Source: Tenacibaculum ovolyticum DSM 18103 (lineage in GTDB: Bacteria > Bacteroidota > Bacteroidia > Flavobacteriales > Flavobacteriaceae). Taken from it: 64,000 nucleotides of DNA. The DNA lies in NCBI RefSeq assembly GCF_000430545.1, contig NZ_KE387165.1, positions 728-64,727 of the forward strand, written 5' to 3'. This document shows, in pieces, positions 37,001-45,097 of this stretch (position 1 is its first letter; each line of letters starts with the position of its first letter). Made by a program: the position numbers and the translations under genes. The notes below the pieces were generated by a model. That model ran no database searches, had not been told where the DNA came from, and saw nothing but the letters and a program-made list of their open reading frames with translations.

Positions 37001-37273
37001 TGTCAGTTCGAGTGAAATTCTGGAAGAATTTATACCAATTCGGATATAAAATGATTGTAAATAAATACGTTTTAATTTTCGCTAGTTTAAGACATAAAAT
37101 TGAAACATAGCCTTAGCTATATTTCAATTTTATAACGAAGAAATAGTAGAAAAGTAAATGTATTTTACCGATTATATTATGTCCGAATTGATATTAGTAT
37201 CGAGAACAACCTTTTTCCTTTTTAAATTATACTTCTCGATACTATTTTCTATCAAAAATCACTCGAAGTGACA
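37001..37273. repeat. Palindromic repeat element interrupted by a MITE-like insert
   Basis: TGTCAGTTCGAGTGA (37001-37015) and TCACTCGAAGTGACA (37259-37273) are inverted with one mismatch. Inside the right part, GTATCGAGAA (37197) and TTCTCGATAC (37233) form a second inverted pair. The architecture is like the TCGAG-type repeats of Flavobacteriia. The left half is split by the element at 37033-37193. It occupies the gap between the DUF547 gene and 37394. Confidence 0.65.
37033..37193. mobile_element. MITE-like 161-bp palindromic element with TTA target duplication
   Basis: The ends are TACCAATTCGG (37033-37043) and CCGAATTGATA (37183-37193, inverted match with one difference), and the inverted similarity continues inward to an inner stem (37094-37112 with 37115-37133, 17 of 19). 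The whole element is symmetrical about 37113. TTA flanks it on both sides (37030-37032 and 37194-37196), as a target duplication would. No coding capacity. The transposase family is not identifiable from this. Confidence 0.65.
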
Positions 37274-37393
37274 ATTTAAAAATCAAAAATTTTCATGTCG
37301 AGCTCATATAATTTTAGGGAATGATGATAAAAGTCATTTTTCTAAAAAATTAGTAGTCGTAAATTAGTATAAACAAAAATCAAAAGATCAATT

Positions 37394-37816
37394 ATGAAAT
37401 TAAGTACAACAGAAGGACAGTTAAAAATTGTAATGGATAAACCTGCTTTTAACAAGTTTTCTTTAGAAGAGGCTGGTTTAAAAGAAAGTTCGTACACTGT
37501 TGAAGGTGGTAATTTACGTTTAAAAATAGAGTTAGGCTATATACAAGATTATCGTTTTTATAAAATGCCAATAATCGAATTAGAGTACGAAAAGAACATC
37601 AAAGAAAGTGGATGGATTATTGAATTTAATGGTGAGAATATTTTAGAAGCTAAAGATCATTCTGGTTCTAAAACTGTTTTATTATTAAACCGTAACAAAA
37701 TGAGTAAATTAATTAATCGTCATGAAAATAATTTAATTATTCATGGTGATTTTTCTGAGGAAGTAAACATTAAAAATTCGAGTAGTTTTAACTTCTTAGA
37801 AGAACAAGGACACTAA
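37394..37816 (+). CDS. Hypothetical protein
   Basis: A 140-residue soluble, beta-rich looking protein without signal peptide or membrane segment (MKLSTTEGQLKIVMDKPAFN ... SSSFNFLEEQGH). I do not recognise a family. The start is well defined: the upstream region is repeat sequence and the ATG has an A-rich leader. It is a single gene with its own terminator. Confidence 0.7.
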   Translation: MKLSTTEGQLKIVMDKPAFNKFSLEEAGLKESSYTVEGGNLRLKIELGYIQDYRFYKMPIIELEYEKNIKESGWIIEFNGENILEAKDHSGSKTVLLLNRNKMSKLINRHENNLIIHGDFSEEVNIKNSSSFNFLEEQGH

Positions 37817-37853
37817 TTTAATTACCCCCAACCCAATAAATTGTGTAAGTTTT

Positions 37854-37886
37854 AAATTCTCAGGTAACATTTACCTGAGAATTTTT
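37854..37886 (+). terminator. Terminator after the hypothetical gene
   Basis: AAATTCTCAGGTAA, CAT and TTACCTGAGAATTT form a perfect 14-bp stem followed by T-rich sequence. Confidence 0.85.
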
Positions 37887-38069
37887 GGTTATAAATACAA
37901 TAGGTTTAAATACATGTTTCAATAACAAAACTATCTAACATAAAAAAACCGTTTTATAGCTTATAAAAAAGTACTACATTTATTATTCAAAAATTCTACA
38001 TAGATCTCTAATATGCCAGAATAATAAGGTAAGAAGAATATATATAAACAAGTTAAGAAACATTTAAAA

Positions 38070-38645
38070 ATGACGAATAAACAGTGTAATTCCAATGGAT
38101 TAGTTGGAGGTATTTATAACTATGGTACAAGGAACCCAAAAATTCATCGGATTTTAAGTATGTTAATTGACCATATAATAATGTGTCTTATAGTTGTGCC
38201 ATTGGCAATTTTAATATTTGTTTTTGTGTTAAATTTTGAAGATAATTTGAATAAAGAATTTGGAATAGCCTTAATTTTCATTCCATTCTTTATTTACCTA
38301 AACAAAGATTTTTTCAATGCCAAAAGTCCTGCGAAACGGATTTTAGGATATCAAGTAATCGACCGAAAAACAAATAGTCCAGCCAATGAATTACAATGCT
38401 TCATACGGAATTTGACAATCTGTATTGCTTGGCCATTAGAAGTGGTTATTAGTTTATTAAGTCCTAAAAGACGAATCGGAGACTTTTTTGCTAATACAAA
38501 AGTAATCGCATCTGAAAAAGAAAAATTAAAATCGATTTGGACAGATTTAAAAAGTACAACATTGAAACTGAATTTTATCGGAATTTTAGTAATTGGTGGA
38601 TTTTACTTTTATGGATTAAGTTTAATGTGGCCAAATATGAATTAA
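38070..38645 (+). CDS. RDD family membrane protein
   Basis: A 191-residue protein with the RDD pattern: RILSMLIDHIIM in the first helix region (Arg and Asp), LNKDFFNAKSPAKRILGYQV in the centre (Asp), and RRIGDFFANTKV after the third segment. Four hydrophobic stretches are visible, the last near the C-terminus (residues 165-185), which is additional to the usual core. RDD proteins are small membrane proteins, some with Na+/H+ antiport activity; the role here is unknown. Confidence 0.85.
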   Translation: MTNKQCNSNGLVGGIYNYGTRNPKIHRILSMLIDHIIMCLIVVPLAILIFVFVLNFEDNLNKEFGIALIFIPFFIYLNKDFFNAKSPAKRILGYQVIDRKTNSPANELQCFIRNLTICIAWPLEVVISLLSPKRRIGDFFANTKVIASEKEKLKSIWTDLKSTTLKLNFIGILVIGGFYFYGLSLMWPNMN

Positions 38646-38764
38646 AAAAAACGATTTACCTACAAAGTATAAAATTAATTACTGGTTTTAACCTGTTTAC
38701 AAAATTTTTCACGGATTTTATTACTTAAACACCATTGACCATACACAAACACGTTCTACACAAT

Positions 38765-39316
38765 TTGAAAAAACTAACAATCATATCTATTTTAATTCTA
38801 CTATTTAGTTGTAAACAGAAAGCTAAAAAAGTAACATCTGAATTTACCGAACAAGATGCGTATGAAATAATTAACGACCACTTTATCGAACAACTAAAAA
38901 AATATGAAGGAGACTCAATAATATTTTGGAATAATAGACAGTTGAAAAAACCCAAATTTAAACATACATTTATAGAATCTGATAAAGTTTTAAATTTCCC
39001 TGAAAACCCAGATTTTTATCCGATTTTCATTTCTGAATATTGGAAAACAGCCAAAATAAAAAACATAACAGTAGTGGAATGGGATGAATACAATACCTTC
39101 TTTAAAAAAAATGATTCTATAGATTTAAAAGCATTATGGAATATAAAATTTAATGGAAAACATGTTCATAATGTTTCCTATCCTATTTATAACCCTGAAA
39201 CGAAAACTGCAGTTATTAGAGATTATGATTATCGACCATTTCTAATTTGTGGGACTGGATTAGATAACTTGTATCATTATGAGAAAACAGAAAATGGATG
39301 GATTATTTTGAAATAA
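38765..39316 (+). CDS. Hypothetical lipoprotein
   Basis: A 183-residue lipoprotein (MKKLTIISILILLFSC, Cys16). I start it at TTG 38765, which gives a clean signal peptide; an in-frame TTG at 38735 would add ten residues that do not fit one. The mature part is mixed alpha/beta with no family I recognise (ends HYEKTENGWIILK). It follows the RDD gene by about 120 bases. Confidence 0.65.
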   Translation: MKKLTIISILILLFSCKQKAKKVTSEFTEQDAYEIINDHFIEQLKKYEGDSIIFWNNRQLKKPKFKHTFIESDKVLNFPENPDFYPIFISEYWKTAKIKNITVVEWDEYNTFFKKNDSIDLKALWNIKFNGKHVHNVSYPIYNPETKTAVIRDYDYRPFLICGTGLDNLYHYEKTENGWIILK

Positions 39317-39431
39317 AAAACTATGTACAACAAAGAACTGAGGTAAAAATAAAAACGAGCTCTTCATTAGTTTTACTCAATATTACGCTAAGCTCAAATT
39401 AATATCCTTCTCTATTTTTAGCTGTTTTTTT

Positions 39432-40136
39432 TTAGAACACTATTTTATTCTCTACTGAAATCTCTGAGCCTTCCATTAAAAATACGGAGGTTGGTTTCTG
39501 ATTTTCTAACTCTTCAAAGCACTTTCCATAAGTTGCTAAAAAATCTATAGCAACTTTATAATCTTCCACCAAATACTGTTTCCATTTTGGGTGTTTCACT
39601 TCATACTCTGTTGTTATATTTTTATTTTTAGCATAGCCCCAATAATGTTCTGCAATAAATTCAGCTTCTGAATTCTCTTCAACTCCACACAAAATATTTG
39701 AAACCTCAACAGAAATTTCATTCCACTTCTTAGCTTTTTTCCATTGGTAAGAAACCTTTAATTTTTCATCAGACTCTTCCCATACATGTTTCATTGGTAA
39801 GGTTTCATAATTTTCATTATAAATGGTATTTGCAACAAATGTAATTGCCGATTTTGGTACGATTTCTTTAATAAACACCACACCTCTTTTGTATTCATTA
39901 TTAACTTTCCTTTTTACATAAAACCGAAGGTTTACTTCTTCAAAGTTTCTATGAAACGGAATCTTCATTCCTAATATTTTAGTATCTAAAAACATAAAAC
40001 CAATAACACTAACATAGCATTTATCATTAAAAAAATCGAGTTCAGTACCATTCGGCACATACTTTTGTAATATTTCTGGATTTACTTCGTAATTAATCAT
40101 TACTAACTTTCGCCACTCTGCATTTAAAAAACTCAT
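39432..40136 (-). CDS. DUF2071 (YqjF-like) protein, last gene of the palindrome-controlled operon
   Basis: A 234-residue soluble protein. FLNAEWRKLVMINYEVNPEI then LQKYVPNGTELDFFNDKCYV and SVIGFMFLDTKILGMKIPFHRNFEEVNLRFYV match DUF2071, a family with an acetoacetate-decarboxylase-like beta fold. No enzymatic activity is established for most members. A second DUF2071 protein is encoded two genes upstream (41285). It is the last gene of the 45069-39432 string, six bases after the membrane-protein gene. Confidence 0.85.
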   Translation of the reverse strand: MSFLNAEWRKLVMINYEVNPEILQKYVPNGTELDFFNDKCYVSVIGFMFLDTKILGMKIPFHRNFEEVNLRFYVKRKVNNEYKRGVVFIKEIVPKSAITFVANTIYNENYETLPMKHVWEESDEKLKVSYQWKKAKKWNEISVEVSNILCGVEENSEAEFIAEHYWGYAKNKNITTEYEVKHPKWKQYLVEDYKVAIDFLATYGKCFEELENQKPTSVFLMEGSEISVENKIVF

Positions 40137-40142
40137 ATTTTT

Positions 40143-40538
40143 TTAATTTAAATATATTATAAAAAAAACCGTACTTAAATACCCCCAAAACAGTGTAAAC
40201 AAAACATGCATTATTGTTTCAAATATTTTCCCTTTCCATAACATCGGAGAATATACAAAGAATTGAAAAACGAGCCTCACAAACCAAAAAAGAGATAAAC
40301 CAAAGGCTATTTTTCTGCCTAAGTTTGTTTCAATAATTTCTTTTGTTGATGTAAAACATAAAACACCTATTAAAAAAACAACAAAAGCTATAAAAAAGGT
40401 ATGAACCTTCATCATTTGTTGATTAATTAAACTCAATGTACTTAACTCCTCTTTCCAATTAAAATATTTTGAAAATCCGATATGCAAAAAGGCTAGTAGA
40501 GTTAATAATACTCCTATTATTTTTAAATGAATATACAT
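40143..40538 (-). CDS. Small four-helix membrane protein
   Basis: A 131-residue membrane protein with four hydrophobic segments (about 5-22, 44-64, 75-95 and 108-129). A HIGFSKYFNWKEEL loop follows helix 1. I do not recognise the family. It is packed between the methyltransferase and DUF2071 genes with gaps of 6-9 bases. Confidence 0.75.
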   Translation of the reverse strand: MYIHLKIIGVLLTLLAFLHIGFSKYFNWKEELSTLSLINQQMMKVHTFFIAFVVFLIGVLCFTSTKEIIETNLGRKIAFGLSLFWFVRLVFQFFVYSPMLWKGKIFETIMHVLFTLFWGYLSTVFFIIYLN

Positions 40539-40547
40539 AGATATTTT

Positions 40548-41294
40548 TTATGGATTGCAACTAAAAACAGACATAAATGGCGTAAGTTTAACCTCTGAAA
40601 CAGAATTAAAACCTGCTTTTTTGAATACTCTTTTCCATACTTTTCGAGAAAAAAAATGTGTAAATCCTATTGAAAATGCTAAGAAATTTGGAAAATCTCG
40701 TAAATGTTCTACCATTATTATTTTCCCTTCTGGTTTACAAATTCTGTAACACTCTTTTAAAAACTGAACTTTCTCAGATTCTTTCCTTATTTCATGAGCT
40801 GCTGACAACAAAAAAACAACATCTACAGATGCATTTTCTAATGGAATATAACTTGTCTTAATTTCTTGTGTGTTTGGATATTCCGTTGTTACCTTTCTAG
40901 CTCTTACAATAGCTGCTTCGGTATGTTCTTTTACATTGTAAAAATCAAAAACTTTTAAGCTTGCATTTGGAAATTTACGTTTAATAATAAAACTTGTTTC
41001 ATCAAATCCTGCATTTATATTTACCATACTTTCAGGCTTAATTTTTATAATACTATCCAACCAAGACAATGTATAATACTTTGAAAAATCATACACATAC
41101 ATCGAGACTATTAATGGCATTATAAACCCATAAAGAAATAGTAATAGCCCCCCCAAGAACAAACCATTTGGCCATTTTAATAAAAACTGACTGCCAATTA
41201 ATACTGCTAGAACGATTAAACCGACAATATAGAAGTGCCTATTAAAGCTTAAAATATTTAAAACTCCTTGAAATTTTCTTCTCGCTACTTCCAT
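40548..41294 (-). CDS. Membrane-tethered class I methyltransferase-like protein
   Basis: A 248-residue protein with two N-terminal membrane helices (about 20-38 and 44-68) and a cytosolic Rossmann methyltransferase domain. Later motifs are clear: DVVFLLSAAHEIRKESEKVQ, and FLKECYRICKPEGKIIMVEHLRD as the usual post-II block. Motif I is unusual: MVNINAGFDETS stands where VLDIGCGTG is expected, so the glycine loop is weak. A lipid, quinone or membrane-bound substrate would suit the anchor, but this is inference. The start overlaps the upstream DUF2071 gene by 10 bases. Confidence 0.82.
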   Translation of the reverse strand: MEVARRKFQGVLNILSFNRHFYIVGLIVLAVLIGSQFLLKWPNGLFLGGLLLFLYGFIMPLIVSMYVYDFSKYYTLSWLDSIIKIKPESMVNINAGFDETSFIIKRKFPNASLKVFDFYNVKEHTEAAIVRARKVTTEYPNTQEIKTSYIPLENASVDVVFLLSAAHEIRKESEKVQFLKECYRICKPEGKIIMVEHLRDFPNFLAFSIGFTHFFSRKVWKRVFKKAGFNSVSEVKLTPFMSVFSCNP

Positions 41295-42019
41295 AACTCT
41301 ACGACTCCTTTTTTCCAGTAATACGGTACGTTCTCTATTTTAAAAGCATTGGCTAGCACACTTTTTTCTAGTTTTAAATCATCTAAAAAAGAAATATCAT
41401 ACGCTGTTATATTTACAGGTTTTGGTTTCCAGTTCTTCCGTACTCCTTCAATAATTAAGACTTCTTTTGATTTTTCATTATACGTAAACGTAAAGGGTAA
41501 CGGGCCTGCAAACCTTCTTGCTTCTTTCCAACTATCAAAAGGTGATAATTTAGGTAAATCAATAGCGCCTATAGTTTCTTTCGTTACGATCTTAAATTTA
41601 GATTTTTTTGAATATATTTCTGTAACAACTTCTTTTTTAATTTGATTAATATCTGTAGTTGTATAATTATAATGTGTGAATATATTCCCCATAAAAGCCA
41701 TCTTTTTTTTATTTGTTTCTGACTTTAAAATATACAACCCTCGTAATTTTTTTCCTTTTGCATTCGTATAGCGAACGAAAACACGGTAGCCTATTAGAAA
41801 GAAATCATTTCCTAAAAACTTAGGAAACCCTTTTGGTCTTAAGTTTTTTGTTTGCACTGTTGCCATTGCTATAAACGCCCATTTATCTTTAAATAAATCC
41901 AACTCTAAACATTCTGGTATTAACTCTGCTAATTCTTCTTTTGGTACAGCAAAAGTTAAAACAAGTGAACTTTCAAAAAAAGCCTCTACTCCAAATAAAT
42001 GATTCTTAAGAAACGACAT
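41285..42019 (-). CDS. DUF2071 (YqjF-like) protein
   Basis: A 244-residue soluble protein of the same superfamily as the product of 39432: SSLVLTFAVPKEELAELIPE then CLELDLFKDKWAFIAMATVQTKNLRPKGFP, then FFLIGYRVFVRYTNAKGKKLRGLYILKSETN. The two are only distantly similar, so this is an old duplication or separate recruitment. The function is unknown. Both ends overlap neighbouring genes (10 and 14 bases). Confidence 0.8.
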   Translation of the reverse strand: MSFLKNHLFGVEAFFESSLVLTFAVPKEELAELIPECLELDLFKDKWAFIAMATVQTKNLRPKGFPKFLGNDFFLIGYRVFVRYTNAKGKKLRGLYILKSETNKKKMAFMGNIFTHYNYTTTDINQIKKEVVTEIYSKKSKFKIVTKETIGAIDLPKLSPFDSWKEARRFAGPLPFTFTYNEKSKEVLIIEGVRKNWKPKPVNITAYDISFLDDLKLEKSVLANAFKIENVPYYWKKGVVELWK

Positions 42020-42401
42020 CTTTATTTATTTTTTTAATTAATACAAATTCATTGTAATACACCAATACAACAAACAAGCAGGCATAAACAATATTGAATT
42101 TACCCCAAAGTAATATATCTGAAGCAAAGAAGAATTCTATAACATTCATTACAAGAACTATTGTTATTTGAAAAATAGCATTTAATCTAGATTTAAATTG
42201 GCTTAAAATCCAAACCACCATTACTAGTTCTGATAATCCTATTAATAGGGTTAATTCACTAGCATATTCACCACCTAAAATTCTTGAAACAATTTGTTGA
42301 TGCCTTGGTTCAAAATTTAAAATCTTGCAGAAAAGTCCATTTATTAGCCAAATAGCACTAATAAAATAAGTTACTAAACTATTGATTACTTTTAAACTCA
42401 T
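42006..42401 (-). CDS. DoxX-like family membrane protein
   Basis: A 131-residue membrane protein with four helices: TYFISAIWLINGLFCKILNF with the DoxX-like W-(L/I)-x-(N/G)-G-x-x-x-K pattern, RHQQIVSRILG, then ELTLLIGLSELVMVVWIL and two C-terminal segments. I use the ATG at 42399-42401, which overlaps the upstream stop as ATGA; an in-frame ATG at 42419 is possible. DoxX-like proteins are poorly understood. Confidence 0.82.
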   Translation of the reverse strand: MSLKVINSLVTYFISAIWLINGLFCKILNFEPRHQQIVSRILGGEYASELTLLIGLSELVMVVWILSQFKSRLNAIFQITIVLVMNVIEFFFASDILLWGKFNIVYACLFVVLVYYNEFVLIKKINKDVVS

Positions 42402-42871
42402 GTAAGTATTTCTTTCCATTTGTCTGTTTCTGCAAATTCTTTTATGGTATCATTTCTAAGAATTAGAAAGTTGGTCATATACCTTTTCAAAAACAATAGG
42501 TCTGCTAATTTACCCAACATTCCTAATGGAGAAACATACTGTAAAACATCCACCAAAGTTGTTATATTATCTTCATATGAAAAATAGTGTTCATGCCTAA
42601 AACTTTTAAAAGCACCTGAAAGCATTATGTCTGCAAAATAATCTGGTGAATCACAACCTATTACTTTTGATGTGAAATTCTGATATATACCCAAATGCTT
42701 CGCTCTCCAAGTAACCGTTTCATTTAACGCTATTAATCCTTCCGTTTTCCCTGAAATTGCTTTTTCATTTGTTTTTTTAGTAGAAATTTTATGTAAATCT
42801 ATACTTCTAGAAAGGTCAAAAACTAATTTTTGAGCTGCTTTTACTTTGGTGAATAATACAATTGTAGGCAT
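42398..42871 (-). CDS. SRPBCC family ligand-binding protein
   Basis: A 157-residue START/Bet v1-like protein: FDLSRSIDLHKIST (family opening), ETVTWRAKHLGIYQNFTSKV, the F-x-H-x-H block FKSFRHEHYFSYED, then LVDVLQYVSPLGMLGKLADL and a C-terminal helix (LILRNDTIKEFAE). This is the common bacterial SRPBCC layout with a hydrophobic pocket for a lipid or similar ligand. No signal peptide. It is coupled to the DoxX-like gene by an ATGA overlap. Confidence 0.87.
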   Translation of the reverse strand: MPTIVLFTKVKAAQKLVFDLSRSIDLHKISTKKTNEKAISGKTEGLIALNETVTWRAKHLGIYQNFTSKVIGCDSPDYFADIMLSGAFKSFRHEHYFSYEDNITTLVDVLQYVSPLGMLGKLADLLFLKRYMTNFLILRNDTIKEFAETDKWKEILT

Positions 42872-42913
42872 AGTTTTTCTTTTTAGGTGATCATTATTTT
42901 TTACACGAACTAC

Positions 42914-43288
42914 TTACTCTTTTATTGTTTCAGTTTCTCCTTGCCTACTTGCTTTTCTTCCTTTTAAGAAAAAGAGAATGAAACAGATCATTACAACTCC
43001 TAAATAGATTGAAAAACCACCTATTTTACTACTTAAGGTTTCAACTAGATCTTTATAATCTACCAATCCATAGATTTTGATAATTCTTAACGCAAAACCA
43101 ATATTTAATAAATAAAAACCAATTTTAAAAAGCTTATTGGTTGCCATAGCTATTTCAACTTTTTGATGAAATATATCTAACATAAAAATTTTACTATTTT
43201 TAAAAAGATGTTGAGATACAAGTGTTGTTAATCCAATACTAATTGGTAAATAAATTAAATACGCGATTAATTCTAATGATGTGTTCAT
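42914..43288 (-). CDS. Small membrane protein, paralogue of the product of 43800-44150
   Basis: A 124-residue protein with three hydrophobic segments (about 5-25, 57-75 and 92-110). The motif NKLFKIGFYLLNIGFAL corresponds to NKLLRIAYYLLNIGLAV in the paralogue, in the same position before the second helix; ML(D/N) then F also align before it. I do not recognise a named family. It lies between the SRPBCC and PNPOx-like genes. Confidence 0.75.
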   Translation of the reverse strand: MNTSLELIAYLIYLPISIGLTTLVSQHLFKNSKIFMLDIFHQKVEIAMATNKLFKIGFYLLNIGFALRIIKIYGLVDYKDLVETLSSKIGGFSIYLGVVMICFILFFLKGRKASRQGETETIKE

Positions 43289-43311
43289 AATTTTATTTTT
43301 AATTGTTTTTA

Positions 43312-43803
43312 TTATAATTCTCTAGTCATTTTACCTAGGTTTATTTTTTCTGCTTTGGTAAACTTTACTTCACGTACCATCGGCATATCTCCCCATAAAT
43401 ATTTATTTCCTTTTAATATTTTGGTTGATTTTACTCTTCGTTGCATAGCGCGTAGTTCATTACTTGTAGCTATTCTTTTTACACCTAACTCACCATACAA
43501 TTTCACAGCTGGATATTCAGAAAAAACACCTTTAAACAAACTTTTAAGCCAAAGCCATTTACTTGAATTCACTGCTAGTATGCAAACACTTTTATTTTCT
43601 TTAGCATTTTCACCTAGTTTCGTTGCAAATTTTTCAAAATAAAAACCTGTTTGATTTTTATTTAAAAACAAAGAACCTATTGGTGTAACTGTTGGTTCAT
43701 TATGTACGTTTACTGAAGCTATAGAAACGTGCATATTTACTCCGAAACTTTTTTTAAAGTGTACTTTAATTTTTTGCCAATCTTTTTCTAAACTTAACTT
43801 CAT
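43312..43803 (-). CDS. Pyridoxamine 5'-phosphate oxidase-like (FMN-binding split barrel) protein
   Basis: A 163-residue protein with a split-barrel fold: MHVSIASVNVHNEPTVTPIG, SLFLNKNQTGFYFEKFATKL, then ENKSVCILAVNS and VKLYGELGVKRIATSNELRA. The layout is that of PNPOx-like flavin- or F420-binding proteins; whether this one binds FMN cannot be said. It overlaps the upstream membrane gene by four bases (ATGA). Confidence 0.8.
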   Translation of the reverse strand: MKLSLEKDWQKIKVHFKKSFGVNMHVSIASVNVHNEPTVTPIGSLFLNKNQTGFYFEKFATKLGENAKENKSVCILAVNSSKWLWLKSLFKGVFSEYPAVKLYGELGVKRIATSNELRAMQRRVKSTKILKGNKYLWGDMPMVREVKFTKAEKINLGKMTREL

Positions 43804-44150
43804 ACTGTTTTGTTTTTAAATTGTTTATGAATTAGATATACTGTATAAATATTTAGCATGTGTAACAAAGCTATAATCAATAAAATGTAACTCAATCGAC
43901 TACTTATTTCTAGAATCATTGCTACTGTACTAGTAATTTCTTTTAATGAATGTAAACTCCAAACAGCTAAACCTATATTCAATAAATAATATGCAATTCT
44001 TAGTAGTTTGTTAATACCATTTCCAAAAGCTATTCTATCTGGAAAATAATTTAAAATATATACCTGTCCGTTTTTATAGCACATATTTCCTACCCAAATA
44101 ACGATAGCACTTGATAATAAAATATAAATAACATAAGTGAGTTGATTCAT
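43800..44150 (-). CDS. Small membrane protein, paralogue of the product of 42914-43288
   Basis: A 116-residue protein with three hydrophobic segments. NKLLRIAYYLLNIGLAVWSL is the block shared with the paralogue. I use the ATG at 44148-44150, which overlaps the upstream stop by four bases; the frame is open further upstream (to 44228) but that part lies inside the upstream gene. The two paralogues flank the PNPOx-like gene. Confidence 0.75.
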   Translation of the reverse strand: MNQLTYVIYILLSSAIVIWVGNMCYKNGQVYILNYFPDRIAFGNGINKLLRIAYYLLNIGLAVWSLHSLKEITSTVAMILEISSRLSYILLIIALLHMLNIYTVYLIHKQFKNKTV

Positions 44151-44524
44151 ATTTCTTTTTTTAAAGTTTCTAAAATATATGTCCAAAAGATTGATAACAA
44201 TACTGGTATAACACACATTGTTATCCAAATAAATCCTTCATTTATAGAGTTTTTATAAAAATAATCTACAACATACAGTGAAATAAAATAGATTATTACC
44301 ATACTAAAATAACCTAGAATTAGCCTGCAGTATTTCATATCTATAAACCTCAAATAAAAAAGAGTCATTAAAAATGAAAACACTTGATAAATACCAATAA
44401 AAAAAGCTAAAACAGCTGCTAATGAGAAATATTCTTTTTCTACGATTCCAATTAATAGTAATACTAAAAACGGAATTATTAAAATTCTATTAATCCACGT
44501 CATAATTGAGATATTTATTTTCAT
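44147..44524 (-). CDS. Small four-helix membrane protein, first structural gene of the operon
   Basis: A 125-residue membrane protein with four hydrophobic segments (about 9-27, 32-58, 66-88 and 97-118). Family not recognised. Its ATG at 44522-44524 lies three bases after an 18-base near-palindrome that copies the one upstream of the regulator gene, so it appears to head its own regulated transcript. Confidence 0.75.
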   Translation of the reverse strand: MKINISIMTWINRILIIPFLVLLLIGIVEKEYFSLAAVLAFFIGIYQVFSFLMTLFYLRFIDMKYCRLILGYFSMVIIYFISLYVVDYFYKNSINEGFIWITMCVIPVLLSIFWTYILETLKKEI

Positions 44525-44526
44525 AG

Positions 44527-44544
44527 TTTCAGAAATTATTGAAA
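44527..44544. promoter_or_regulatory. Putative GbsR/MarR operator, copy 2
   Basis: TTTCAGAAATTATTGAAA differs from the perfect palindrome at 45098 in two of 18 bases. It lies between the regulator gene and the first structural gene, touching the latter's start region. Confidence 0.6.
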
Positions 44545-44562
44545 GTTTATTTTCAAATTTTT

Positions 44563-45069
44563 TTACTTTTTTATCATTTTTGTAAAGCTTGATAATAACC
44601 AGTGTTCATCAGCCTTTATCGTTTTATCAAGAATATTATTTACAGTAGTTGTTACGGTAGATAGGTCTTTCATTACCTTTTTAAAAGCTTCTACATCTTC
44701 CGATTCTTCTTCAACATCCGTTTGTAATTCTTCTAAAACTTTTAAAACAGGTTCAATCTCACGCTTCTTTCGCTCTTTGGTAACTTGCTTAAATAACTCC
44801 CAAATATCTTTATCTGCTACAAAAAACTCTTTACGTTCTCCCATTACAAATTCCTTGCTTACAATTCCCCAATCAATCAATGCCCTTACATTCATATTTA
44901 CATTTCCTCTCGAAATTTGTAAAGTTTCCATAATATCATCTGCCGATAAAGGTTTTGTAGACACTAATAATAGTGCATGAACTTGCGCCATTGTTTTATT
45001 TATACCCCAGCTAGTTGCTAAACTTCCCCAGGTATGTATGTACTTTAATTTTGCAGCTTCTAAATTCAT
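44563..45069 (-). CDS. GbsR/MarR family transcriptional regulator
   Basis: A 168-residue winged-helix regulator. LATSWGINKTMAQVHALLLV leads into the helix-turn-helix (LSADDIMETLQISRGNVNMN VRALIDWGIV, about residues 42-71) and a wing (VMGERKEFFVAD); a long acidic helix and a C-terminal helix for dimerisation follow. I use the ATG at 45067-45069; an ATG at 45087 is less likely. It heads the operon running to 39432, and palindromes lie on both sides of the gene, so it probably represses itself and the operon. Confidence 0.88.
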   Translation of the reverse strand: MNLEAAKLKYIHTWGSLATSWGINKTMAQVHALLLVSTKPLSADDIMETLQISRGNVNMNVRALIDWGIVSKEFVMGERKEFFVADKDIWELFKQVTKERKKREIEPVLKVLEELQTDVEEESEDVEAFKKVMKDLSTVTTTVNNILDKTIKADEHWLLSSFTKMIKK

Positions 45070-45097
45070 ACAGCAAATATATAACATTTTATTAAAC

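Noticed and set aside
33301-37273. TCGAG palindromes as a CRISPR array
   Set aside because: Only isolated inverted repeats with no regular direct repeats and spacers, and no cas genes.
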